Source: Hydractinia symbiolongicarpus
Taxonomy: Eukaryota; Cnidaria; Hydrozoa; Anthoathecata; Hydractiniidae
Reading direction: 5' to 3'
DNA: 64,000 nt
NCBI RefSeq assembly: GCF_029227915.1
Contig: NC_079879.1
Span: forward strand, 13,330,001 to 13,394,000
The notes beneath the pieces were generated by a model. That model was not told the DNA's origin. It did no database searches and saw only the letters and a list, made by a program, of their open reading frames with translations. Made by a program: the position numbers and the translations under genes. Positions 35,232 to 47,644 of the stretch are shown in pieces; the stretch's first letter is position 1, and each line of letters begins with the position of its first letter.

Positions 35232-38200
35232 TTACTTCTCAAACCAATACGTGTCAATAACCTTTCTGTCCTTGTTTGTCACAAATTCATATTTCATCGA
35301 TGTAGCATTTGCAATCCACAACCTTCCATAACCGAATTCTTCCGAGCTAAAACGTAGCCATGGCTTATCCTCGAAAAATTCCAAATCAATTGGCCGTCCC
35401 GCAGTACCAACAACAATGTGAACAGTTCCGTCTGCCGTACATTTGTTCCTGTATAGTTTGCATGTGCGCTGGTAGGAGTGAACGTGTGACCACAACGCAA
35501 GATCAACTTGGTATGTATGCAGCAGATCTTCAAAGAGCTTTTGCATGTTGATGGCTACTTCTTCTTCGTCTAAGGATGAAAAATAGAGCAAAACAGGTTT
35601 AACAGTAAATAATACACAGTATTAATTCACCTGTCTCGTATTCCACTTCTTTGAGGGTTGAAAGTAGAAAGTGGATTCGCAATAGTCATAGATAAAAGTC
35701 TCAATAAACATCAAAGAAATTGAATAAAAGTTTTCTGAAAAGTGAAGAAATATGGATCATCTATTCAAGATTGGGTGAAGCCCAAGCTACAAAGCTTTTT
35801 TGTTGTCTGACAAGTACGTTCTCTCATTTGTGAAAAACAAGTTAGTTTAAAATTGCCTTAAAATTATTTGACAAAGTTGAATACAAAAAATTTGTGTTGC
35901 TTCTTATAAAAACGTTTATCTATGTGGAGTATATCTTTACCAAGTTGTTCTTGACTAGTGTACATAGGTCGATGACCAGTAATAACTACCCAAGGGGTAA
36001 CCTTTCTATTAACAGCTTTCAAATCATTCTCCAACCATGCGTGTTGTGCTGTACCTGGACTGTAGTCATGTTCTGTACTCATTACAACGTAGTGAACAAG
36101 TCCGAAATCATAACTATACCTGAGAAACAAAACAAATTGATAATGTACACTTAAACACGTCACGCTGTTCCCTTTAATAATAGCCGTCGTCTGTCTGTTA
36201 CGGAAACACGAAATGCGATATATAAAGGACAGGCGACCCCGTGGATTTTTTCACGGGTTGAAGACTAATATTATATATTATTAAATAAAACATTTCTAAG
36301 TGAAAATATTTTGTAAAAACAAAGTTAAGAGCTAACGAACATTTGAATAATCGGGATTGCTTTAAAGCACTGTTGATAAAGCGTTTTTGACCGTTCCTTA
36401 GATTAGTATCCGGGTATGCGATGTTTGTATGTTCTGGGTGCAACATTTGTATTTTGGCAGCTTTGGAACGAATTAACTTCCCCAGCAATGCTACCATCTT
36501 CAATAGCAAGGCAAATTAAACATATTGAGGGTGGACGCTTAAACGCTGACAGCTACGGCCATGATTATAACATTTGTTTGAACTGACAATAATGAACAAA
36601 CATTCACAAACACTCTCTTCTCTACTTTACATCTGTTGAACAGCATTTGTTGACACATTATGCTGACGTCATAAAGGTGATGTAAAAAAGGAGAATTATC
36701 AGCATAGTGTAAAAAGTCCTGACGAATCCAAATCATATCAACGAAGAGATAAATACCAACTTTCAAGTAAAGATCAACCTACCACCAAATGGAATGTCCA
36801 TTATCCGCCATATGAAAGCGATAATACATTGGAACACCACATTCGCCACCAGAATCAGCACCAAAATTTCCCCAAATTGGATGAAACCCATTTCCAGCTC
36901 CACTTGGATCTTTTTCACCACCTGTCAAATGATCTTGTTCATGGTTACCAATGGTAACCATATATGGCACCAAAGTTGCGTAAGGCTGGACTAGAGAAAA
37001 CCATTGTTCCCAGATATAAGCCTAAAAAAAGAAATATATAATTTTGAAACAATTAGTATTTTGACCTTCTCCAGATGTGGCGCTTATTTGCAGAAAACGC
37101 AATTAAATCAACATTCTTATCTATGAAACAAACAAATCTATTCAGTTCTTACATATCCCATGGCGTACGATATATCTCCATTATGTAAGACTTTTCGAAT
37201 GTTGTTATCGCGATATTCTTCGATAATTCGAGCGGCAGTACCATGTGAACCGGGTGAGTCAACTACACCCTGATCTCCATATGTAATTACCATGTGTGGA
37301 GTAGGATCGCCAGCTGGAAGCGGTGTAGTAAAGTTGTAAACATCACTCATTGTCTAAAATAATGTCGATTCTAAGACTTATATTTGATAAATGATAACCA
37401 TATCCAATTTAAGATGCAAATCTGGTCAAAATATGGTAAGACAATTAGTTTCGAAGTTCTTCATCACAAGCAATTACATGGGCTGAAGATTTACGCATTT
37501 TGAACGTATCAAAGTTCAATTTTTAATGTTAGAGCGCACTTAGGTCCCTCGCTTGTTAATTTTTAATTTTTTGACTTCCTCCCTTTCAGACCTCCCCATT
37601 TATTCGGCATAGAAAAGTATAATCTTGGTCAGCAAAATAAATTTTCCAGAATTTCAGAACCTTGATAGTAGATGTCCAGGATAGTAGGTGTGGTGGACAA
37701 GTGGGAAGCGCTTGAACCGGCGGAAAAGTGGTGGTTCGGAAGTGTAGTTATCCATTATCACCCAAAAGTTTTCAGAATTTACCTAAAACTTAGTTGCAAA
37801 GAAAGGTAAAGACGAATAAAAAGTGACAGTCCCTCCACCTGCATCCCTCCACCTGCATCCCTCCACCTGCAGACACAAATGCGAACAGAGTAGCCTTACC
37901 TTCCCATCGCCAAATTGATAATAGTACCTCGTGTTCACTAGAAGTGGTTGCAACAAAACGTCATGTATGTAGCCAGGATCACGAAATCCCACTGAAGAAG
38001 CGGGAAAAGCACACATCTGTGACGCATTGTACGTTCTCGTTGTTCCGTGTGATTTTAAAATCATTGCGTGTTCAAACAACCCATAATAAACTACAGGTGT
38101 GTCTTCTATAAAAAAATGTTTAATGATTATTGAGTTTTTAAAATCAATGCGTGTTCAAACAACCCATAATAAACTACAGATGTGTAATATAAACACATAT

Positions 38201-41090
38201 TTCATAATTTTTGGTCCAAACGTTTTGCACATGATACTTGATTTTAAAATCATTACCAACATATGCCCATGGCTGACACATGAAGTTAAAAACGAAATGG
38301 ACTACCGAGATGTACTACAGAAAAAGTTTCGAAAATCAAAAACAACTGTAAATCATGGGAATTATAAACGCCAACGAAATAAAGTTAATGTTTTAATCAA
38401 AAAGGCGAAACAAACGTATAACACAAACCTACTAAAAAAAACAAAAACAATTCAACATTATTTTGGAAAACACTGAAAAAGATTTTCCCGACAAAGTCAA
38501 AAACGAAGAAAACAAATACGTTATTTAAAGTCGACGACGAACAAATCTCCGACAAAAAAGCTATAGCTAAAGGGTTTTGGTCGTTTCTTCTCCAATGTCA
38601 CTACAAAGCTACTCAAAACTCTCCACCCTATTAAGAACTTTGTATGGAACAAACCACCAAGGGTACCAATTCGAACTACTCAAAAAATTTCATTTCGCTC
38701 TGTTACACTATCTAAAATCTGCAAGTACTTGAAAAAATAAAACCGTAAAAAGGCATCGGGTATCGACGATCTTCTACCAATCTTCTAAAAGATGCAGCAG
38801 ACGAAATTTCGAAACCTGTAGCTTTTATTATCAATAGATCATTGTCAACTGGCATCGTTCCAACAGGCTGGAAGTTTTCAAAAATTACTCCACTTCACAA
38901 ATTGGAATCAAAATTAGACTTTACCAACTACCGGCCAATTTCCGTATTGCCATGTCTGTCCAAAATACTTGAACGCATTGTGCATCACCAACTCTCAAAC
39001 TATATTGAAAAAAACTATTTGGTGAAAATAGTCAGTTTGGTTTCCGCCGGCACAGATCAGATCAGGTAAAAACATGGACAATGACTACCTAACAGGGGTG
39101 ACTTACATTGATTTAAGTAAGGCATTCGACACGATTACCATCTTACGGAATAACTAGAAAGGAATTGATTTGGTTTGAAAACTATCTCTTTAACCGTAAG
39201 CAGTGCGTATTCTACGACGGTCACCTCTCTGGGGACTATCCAGTCTTCAGGAGTTCCACAAGGATCAATTCTTGTACCACCGTTATTTTTATTTCACTTG
39301 GACTATATCGACACCTGCCTACGTCATTGTAGTATCCTCAAATACGTTGACGATACCGTTTTATACGTTCATGGGAAAGATTCTGAATCTATTCAAAAAA
39401 TGTTGAATATTGACATGCCTGAAATCTATAATTGGCTGAGAAACAACGACTTGGCTCTAAACCTCAAAAAAGGCAAAACAAAAACAATGATATTTGGAAC
39501 CCCAGTTTGTATTAAAAAGGCTGCACCACTAAAAGTAATAGTCAACGGATCCAGTCTAAACCAAACAACATCTTACAAGTAGTTGGGAGTCAATCTTGAT
39601 TCAACAATAACCTTAAACGAAGATTTTAACTCGAAATACAAAAAACTTTCCGATTAAGTTCCCGATTATAACTGCTGTCAAAAGTACATCCGAATTTGAC
39701 TGTAGAAGCAGCCAAAATGATTTACACAAGTATTGTTGTTCCAGTGTTTACCTTTTGTGGGACTGTGAACCTTAATCTGTCGAGAACGTCAATAGAAAAA
39801 CTCGATCAAATACACGACCGTACTGTTACCGTAATCACTTGAAACAAAAGTCAACAAGAAATCATCACTCCGATCATGACATCAATCAAACGTCACGCGT
39901 GTAAAATTGTCAGACGATCAATTACAACGAAACTTCCATCGCCTATGGACAATTACTTTGAACTGAACTTCAAAACAACGCGAAATAATAAACACTCAAT
40001 AATGTTACTAAAGGTGAAAACTAAGAAAGCACAAAGTGGCTTTTTTCTATCAAGGTGCACATATTTACAATAGTTTGTCAAGAGACATCCGTCATGAAAT
40101 AATGAGAATATGTTTTTAAAGAAATTAGATAATTTTAGCTTTTAACTCTAACTTTTTTAACTTTTTATCTCTAACTTCTAACTAGCTTCCAGTATGGTTT
40201 GGAAGATATATATAGTATTAGACTAATTTCTATCATGTATTTTCTAAACCAAGCACTGAAATGCTTTTAAACATCACGATATTGCATAAATTTTTTAATA
40301 CTTTGCAATCCATTTTTGGTCAAATTTTAAGTTTACCCACTACATCATTTCTAAGTTCGATTTTGCTTTTAAAATTATTTTTTATTCTTTCTTCGAAAGG
40401 ATTCGTTTGAAAAGCAGTTATTTTACCCTTGTAAATATATATTTAAACATTATGTAAATAAACTGAAACGACCTATCCTGTATAAATATTTTATAAATAA
40501 ATAAATAAATTTAAGAGTATTTCCATACCTGTTCCTGATACCCACATTACTCTCATCTCTCCAGGATTTCGTGTCATTGATACATGACCCTGTAAAGGCT
40601 CATTTGCACCATGTTTGAAAGTTATTGTTTCGCTCACCGCTAATAAAGCGCTATCATCAAAATGGTAATATCGAAATTCACACTCTGTTCGGAGGTTATA
40701 CAGAAAGACTTTAAACTCTCCATAACCCTCTTTCCATGTTGAAGAGACAGTGATGTGAAAATAATCTAAAACCTCATTAGGTTGGCCAGTTTTTGGACAA
40801 AACAAACCAATCCAGTCTTGTTTTGATGGAGGTGAGTCTATTTGCCACGAAACAGTTACTTCTTCTTTGTTTGCAAGGCTTTTGGACGGTACGACGCGAA
40901 TGGAGACATCTTCGCTCAATCGCGGTCTGTAATCTTTGTTGCACACAGATTGAAACTCGCGTTCGTTCTGACGATCGATAAGCGAGCCGTTTGAGTATCT
41001 GCGGTGGAAATAAGTTGGAATAGCATGGTGGGACTTTTTTGAAGCCACAACAATAAAAATTCCAAAAAGGTACGCGAAAATCAATCTCAT
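35232..41090 (-). CDS. Purple acid phosphatase, ACP7-like, 574 aa (paralogue A)
   Basis: Six exons give one frame of 1725 nt: 40529-41090, 37900-38105, 37153-37353, 36783-37021, 35941-36119 and 35232-35569. The N-terminus is a signal peptide (MRLIFAYLFGIFIVVAS), followed by the fibronectin-III-like PAP N-domain (VTVSWQID, QGHVSMTRNPGEMRVMWVSG). All dinuclear-metal motifs of the calcineurin-like catalytic domain are present: GDQG, GDISY, GNHEQDH, VITGHRPMY and SHVHSYQR. It is therefore a probably active secreted or lysosomal Fe-containing acid phosphomonoesterase. It lies directly downstream of a tandem paralogue on the same strand and converges with the K+ channel gene. Intron 1 (about 2.4 kb) contains a dead LINE and a duplicated fragment of exon 2. 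Confidence 0.92.
37836..37875. repeat. 13-bp tandem repeat beside a splice donor
   Basis: CCTCCACCTGCAT is repeated three times at the start of intron 2 of phosphatase A, about 25 bases downstream of the exon-2 donor (read on the minus strand). Confidence 0.7.
38052..38185. repeat. 51-bp duplication of the 5' end of phosphatase A exon 2
   Basis: The first 50 or so bases of exon 2 (38052-38102) recur 83 bp away at 38135-38185, in the intron, with about three differences. The copy retains the coding sense (VVYYGLFEHA...) but lacks the acceptor found at the true exon (TATAG before 38105). A shorter third piece (GATTTTAAAATCATTA) is at about 38240. The duplication lies at the edge of the LINE insertion. 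Confidence 0.75.
38250..40511 (+). pseudogene. 5'-truncated non-LTR retrotransposon (LINE) reverse transcriptase
   Basis: A LINE lies in intron 1 of phosphatase A, antisense to the gene. The readable parts are the endonuclease-RT linker (PWLTHEVKNEM, 38270-38470), RT motifs from about 38840 (VPTGWKFSKITPLHK, NYRPISVLPCLSKILERIVH), SKAFDTI near 39120, SSGVPQGSIL and LKYVDDTVLYVH at 39180-39580, and a thumb-like region to about 40070. The catalytic box is YVDD instead of the usual LINE YADD. Many stops and frame changes are present and the endonuclease domain is missing. The 3' end is probably the (AAAT)n tail at 40491-40511, only 20 bp from the exon-1 donor. Confidence 0.85.
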
Positions 41091-43090
41091 TTTCTATATG
41101 ATCTAAGAAAAAAATAAACTAACTGTTAGTCATCTGTATTTAAAAATACTTTTGCGCTGTTAAAACTTTGAAGATTCGAAAAAGGACGGTTAAGGCTACT
41201 GACATACTTTGAACATTCGGAGAATACCTGTATGGTAGTGAAATGTTTGCAGGGCCGATAAAGCTTTTCCCTTTAATAAAAAAAACAAAAAAAAGAAGGC
41301 TTTTTCGGCATCTCTAATTTCTTTACAAATTTTCGCTGTCTTCCGCACACCATGATCACGTACAAGTTTTTTTTTTAAAAAGTACATTTCAACTTATATA
41401 AAAATACAAATCACGAACAAAAAAATTCTTGCAAGAATTTTACCAGTTAACAATTAATAGTCTTCATTATCTGTTTTCTGTTTCATAGATATAAATGTAA
41501 TTATAGTAGCTATGATTTAACTTAAACTTGAGGGAGAGCCTACTCATTAACCGAGATAAAACCCTATTTGTCTTTTTTTTATATAAATACATATGTAATT
41601 TTGAAAAAATCTTGTACGTGATCATGGTATTGTGAAGCCACCGAAAATTTGTGAAAAATAGACGTCTTGTTTTTGTGCTCCGCCCTTGTTATTTTCAAAC
41701 TTAAGATATCTTAAAATTCCTAAAGATCTCAGAAAAATATATCGTTGAGGGAAGTAAATCGTCGAATTCCAATCTTTTCTTTTTAATTATGGCAAATCAT
41801 GAATATATTTTATCTCCTTATATTCTAATAATTTCAGAATCTTTTCGCGAAAAGAAGTACACGCATAATGCGAAAGTTTGGGCTGCTCCAACATAGTGCA
41901 AAACATTTAAATACTTCGAGTGTTACAAGTTTTATTGTGCATTTTTATTTCAGATATGAAAATAAATTCCAATCATTAAAATACTTAAAAACAGTATAAC
42001 CATTTTTACGTGTCACACATTGAAATATTTTGTAATAACATCGGAACAAAAATGTGAGACAAAATTTTTGTCGCAAAAATTATTCGTCACCAGATTTCGT
42101 CACTGTCATCCATTTTGTTCTTGTTTAGATTTTTTTCGATGAGACGGTACAAAACATTTAAAACAAACGCTGTGAGTATGCTAAAATTTCGTCACTTTTG
42201 TCCAACATTTTTTTGTCCGATATTATAAATTGACAGTAACAATAAGAAATTTCTCCTAGTGAGATATTTCAGTTTAAACATTATAAAATTTGTGTATCTA
42301 TAGTTTAAAATATTTAATACACTGAACAGCCAACAATAAGAAACAAATATATAGTTTACACAAAAGTTATATATAGTTTATAGTTTAATTATAGTTTACA
42401 CAAAAGTTATATATAGTTTATAGTTTAATTATAGTTTACACAAAAACAATACGTTTAAAATTAATTCTTATTTATACGCTAAAAGTTGTCCGGGTCCTGC
42501 GTGGTAATTATGCTTGTCATAGCAAAAATAGTTGCAAAGTTGAAAATGTTTTGTCTTGAAAAACTTTTCTTTATTCCTTTTACTTTATAGAAATTTTACC
42601 AGTCAAAATTATTACTTACTGTTGTTCTGAAATTCTTTAAAAGAAAAAATCTTTCTTAAATCATCAAAATCAAAAAATGTACAAGACAAAAATAAGAAAT
42701 ATGAATATAAAAATGTTAACATAAATGTGTATATACTGGAAAGTAGTACAGTAATTACAGCTAGAATAATCTTTTTGAATAAACAGTTTTTGGTTATTGC
42801 TCTTACAACAATTTTATACTTCTGCACAACTGAAAAGATATAAGTTTAAAATATTTGTATTACAAAACAATTAGAAATATAGGTATACGTTTAAATATTT
42901 TATCAATTCATTTTTACCTAAAGTATGAAATAAAGGTGCACTTACCATCTAACCAGTACAAAATACACTTATTGGCGTAAAATCTCATTGGATGATGCAT
43001 GGGTGATAATTCCTTCGTGGTGCAAATTAATCAGGGAAAAAATATTAAAATATAAAAGAATTATATTAAGGATATATATCAACACAGTTT
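41091..43090. other. Spacer between the two phosphatase genes
   Basis: This 2-kb AT-rich sequence holds the promoter of phosphatase A (starts at 41090, minus) and the 3' flank of phosphatase B (ends at 43091). At 42350-42446 there is a 40-bp tandem repeat (2.4 copies of TATAGTTTACACAAAAGTTA...). No gene is seen. Confidence 0.5.
42350..42446. repeat. 40-bp tandem repeat, about 2.4 copies
   Basis: TATAGTTTACACAAAAGTTA and the following 20 bases recur exactly with a 40-bp period. It lies in the spacer between the phosphatase genes. Confidence 0.85.
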
Positions 43091-46000
43091 TTATTTAGTG
43101 ATCCAGACAGAATCCATCGTTTTCTTTTTATTGTTTTGAATCCACTCCCATTTCATAGCTGTCGCATTGGCAACAGTGACAACCCCATACCCATACTCAT
43201 TCTGATGAAACATAGACCATGGCTTGTCAAACCAAATATCTAAATCTATTTTTTTTCCAGCAGATCCCACAACGATGTGAATAATACCATCATCACGACA
43301 TTGGTTTTTGTAAACCTTGCACGTTCTCTCGTAAGAATGGTAATGTGACCATAAAGCAAGATCGACTTTATATTTGTACAAAAGATCTTCGAACAAGCGC
43401 TGCATGTTCAGTGCGATCACATAATTGTCTAAAAAACAACAACAAAAATCAGATCAAATAAGATAAGAATCTACAAGACAGTATATACAAATGCAGTGTA
43501 ATTCCAATGACACTCACCACCTCATTGTTAAAAGGGATTTTTGCTTAGTGACATATTTTTTAACCAACCAAAATTTTTACCACTTTTATTTTTTCATTTT
43601 TTTGCTTTTCCCTTGTATATTAAGAATTAGAATGCCTTAAAAATAAAAGAAAAAAAAGTTTGGATAATTTTTTTGGTTTACATTTCGAGTTGAAATATAA
43701 AAAGGGAATTTTGCTAAATTCTTTTGCACACAAGGTAAAAAAAAGTTACGGACCTTTTTTATTGACTCTTTTTGCCGATAATGTAACTTGCACTATTTTT
43801 TAATTTCTCTTGAACTGATCACTCGATAACTTAAACCCCTGATAGCGCAAGCAATCACCATTGCATTTGGTATTTATTGGTATCAGAGACTGAAATATTC
43901 TCTTTATACAAAATTGCCTTGTTAAAATCGAAAAAAATTTTCTCTGACCAATAAATTTTGAATTTTTTTGCATGCTGTTATAGGCATGTCATTTTTATAT
44001 CATTTTCTTAATCGGTAAAATACATTTTTGACACAAACTTTACTATTGGCAGTTCATGGAGGTACGATCCATCACATTAAACTATTTGCTTAGAACTATT
44101 CTGTTTCGACTATTTTTCCTAATCTCCTCAACTTTTATCAAACCAAAACAGCTATTCGATATCTTAAATAATTTTTAATCTCCTTAAAAGTCTGTATATA
44201 ATTGACTACAGATGAATCAAAAGACGAAAACCATTCCACGCACACATTTAAAATTCATTTAAACTTCATATCATAATGCTTACAAACCTATATAAAGAGA
44301 GCTACAATACATTGCTCTGTGTCCTGAGAAAATCAGCCATGGAGTCTTTTCGCGATCAACACTTCTCAAATCATTTTCCAGCCATGTATACTGTCTTGAA
44401 CCTGGTGTAAAATCGTGTTCTGTACTCATCATAACATAATGAACTAAACCATAATCAAAACTGTACCTAAAATATAAGCAGAATTCATTTATGGCTTGCT
44501 ATTAAGTGAATTCCGACAAGCTCCCCCACTATTCCCACCTTTTGATGTCCTTCGTCTTGTAGATTGCAAAATCTGATGATAGTGAAATTATGTGTATCAT
44601 ACACTACATCTGTTGATATACCAGTAAAAAATGTCTGACATTACAGAAAACAAGCAATTCATGAAAGAAGTCAAACTTCTAACTTTGGATAAGGGTCAGG
44701 AAACAGAAGAAGACAAGGAAGTTAATGTGATGTACTGTGTTTAAAATTTTATTATTTGTTAATCCCCCTCGCTCTATATTTAGTACCCCTCCCACTAAGC
44801 CCCTGTCTAAGACCACTAAAATTTTACAAGCCTCAAGTACAGTACATGTTGATGCAAGTAAATACCCACCACCACACTGCATTACCATTATCTGGCATAT
44901 GGAAACGTTTGAACATCGGAACTCCACACTCACCACCAGAATCTTGTCCATTGTTACCCCACCTTGGTCGAAATCCTCCATCACCTTTCGCCCCACTCGG
45001 GTCATGTTTGATACCGCCAGTAAGGTGATCTTGCTCGTGGTTACCAATACCAATCATATAAGGAAGAAGCGTAGCATAGGGTTCAATCAACGTCATCCAT
45101 TGATCCCAAATGTAAGCCTACAAAATAAATTATTATTATAAATTAATATTACTATTATGAATTACCGTCATGAAACCAACAAGGAATTAAACAATTTCTG
45201 ATATGAAATGTCCTTTGCTTTCTTCACGTTGGCAAATTTGTGTTTCATGTGAGCAATTTATTTTTTGTTTTTTGATAAGACTGTCCCATATGAGTAAAAT
45301 TTAACGAGAAAGCGATTGCAAAACTTATAGAAAAAATTTATCAATGTGAATTGAGAATTTTTGTCAGCAATTGCCGAGTGCCCACGTAACAAAGCAAGAC
45401 TGTTATACTGTACTTTACACTTACATGACCTTCAGCATAAGAGATGTCACCATTATGAAGGACAAACCGTAAACTTTCATCTTGCTTTATTTGACTTTGG
45501 ATAAGCTCTGAGGTTGGAACAGCTGAGTATGGTGCAATCCCCATATCTCCATAAGCAATAAACTTGTATGATGTTGGATCACCAGCAGGGAGCGCAGTTT
45601 GAAAGTGAAACATTGCGCTCATATGCTGTAAATAAAAATAAAACAAAGTATTCTGTATTATTCTTTTAATAAATGTGAATATAAAATATCTGACATACAT
45701 CTTTTGTTCCAAAAGAGTAATAATACTTCGTGTTCAGTCTTAAATCAGAGAGTAGCACATCATAAATAAAACCAGGATTCCAAAATCCTGAGGAATTTGC
45801 AGGTGATTCACACATATCACTGGCACTATATGTTTTCATGTCAACTTTATACACTGATTGGCTCATGCTTGTTGTCAGTCCATACCTCACCACAGCTGCC
45901 TCATTTCCTACAAGACATAAGTAGTGACCTCTGTCTAAAACATGACTGAGGACTTGTAATATTGCCATAAAATTATGCTTTATAACAGCAATTACATGTT

Positions 46001-47644
46001 TTAAAGCTGGTTCGTGATGTCATAATAATGCATAATTTGCAAAGCTTTAAAACCAACATAGAGGTAGGCTTTAAACTTATCTGACTTATCTGATCTGTGC
46101 ACCTAAAATCGGAAAATTCTAACAAAAGTTTTCTGCTGAAATTTTAGCTCAAGAATAATATGGGTTTAATGTTTAAAGTTTTTTAAAAGTATTCCAGAAA
46201 ATTGGATCAGAATATTGCCTACTATTAAAGTAGAAAGTTAATTAAGAGCAAAGTAGTTCCAAGATTACAAATTATACTGATTGTAAAGCTTAAATAATAC
46301 AATGCAAAATCATCACCTTTACCAGATGTCCACATAACTCTCATTTCTGATGGATTACCAGTCAAAGCAATATGGCCTTGCAATGGGGCTATTGCTCCAC
46401 CAGTAAATGACAATTCATTACTCACAGTGACAAGTTGCGAATAACCAATGCTGCGGAAATATTTAAAGACACAGTTTGTTCTCATATTGTATACGGTAAC
46501 TTGTTTACCACCATAGCCAAGTGACCATGTTTTACTAACTGTTACAAAAAAATAATCCAGATAATGAGTTAGGCTGTCATCCACTGGACAATAAAAAGCA
46601 ATAAAATCTTTTTGTTGTGGGTTTATAATATTCTGCCATGTAACATTAACAATGCCACCATTCTCTACAGTTATTGGCGAGACTTTCAAAATTGCACCAG
46701 AGTCTTTACGTGAGATGCGAGTGACAAAAGGTTTAGGCAAAACAGCATCATAAGATTCTTTTTCTCTGTGTAACAAATTTCCATTTGCATCTGTGCTCCT
46801 AAAAGACATTAAAGGTGCACAGAACTTCTGTTATCCTGTTGTAAGAAACTTGACCTGTGGGTGACTGAAAATATACCAAACCGATTCCTCAAATTTCAAT
46901 TTATATAGCCAACACATTGACATAAATATGCAATCTTACATAAAAATACGATGTGTGACAGGCATAGTGGACATCCACTATGCCTTTCGTTTTTCTTTGA
47001 ATTTGTTCGTTTTTCTTCGAATTTGGTAAAAATTGCTTCAAATGCTAATCAACAAATAGACATCACAACGTCAATAACATTACAATGCTCTTATCACTTT
47101 TTCAGAAAATATTTTTGTGTATTAATGCATCAAATTGCTGATGTCATCAAACTTGAATGACAGACCTTCTCCATTGGTCTTCTGCCAAAGTGATTTTTTT
47201 CACAGACTTATTGACTAGTTAAATATAATATAAATCATAATACAATTTCAGAGCTATAAAATGGATTCAATAATATCTAATTGTTTGATTCTTTAATAAA
47301 AAGGATCTTTCCTCTAAAATTTCTATCATAAAAAAATAAAAATTTTATCCAGTTAACCATATTAATTCTGCATGAATAATACGATTAGTATATTACCAAT
47401 ATTAATAAGAAATATCCCTTTTAAACTTTGACCATTTAAGATTTAACATTTGCCCCAGTAAATGCAAGCTTATTAAGAGCATATACATACCAAATGCATT
47501 TTTTTAAAGGGTGGCCTAAACCAAAATATGTGATTAAACATACCGAAAATAGCTAGGTACTGGATGGTCCTTTCCAGCACTATGACAAATTGGTAATGAA
47601 CAAAGAAAAAGTACTAATGCGTACAGCCTTGTTATATCCATCAT
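43091..47644 (-). CDS. Purple acid phosphatase, ACP7-like, 583 aa (paralogue B)
   Basis: Seven exons give 1752 nt in frame: 47544-47644, 46323-46798, 45699-45907, 45425-45625, 44870-45117, 44288-44466 and 43091-43428. The first exon is a signal-peptide exon (MMDITRLYALVLFLCSLPIC). Next comes the N-terminal fibronectin-like domain (VNVTWQN, QGHIALTGNPSEMRVMWTSG), then the metal ligands GDMG, GDISYAEGH, GNHEQDH, IFSGHRAMY and SHYHSYER. All are present, so activity is expected. Exon lengths 201, 179 and 338 are identical to paralogue A, proving tandem duplication. The signal peptide is on a separate exon here but fused to the next exon in A. Two methionines at the start are both possible initiators; the first was chosen. 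Confidence 0.92.

Noticed and set aside
44679-45141. Overlapping plus- and minus-strand frames in the phosphatase B exon
   Set aside because: They are shadows of the exon at 44870-45117, which carries GNHEQDH in the correct frame.
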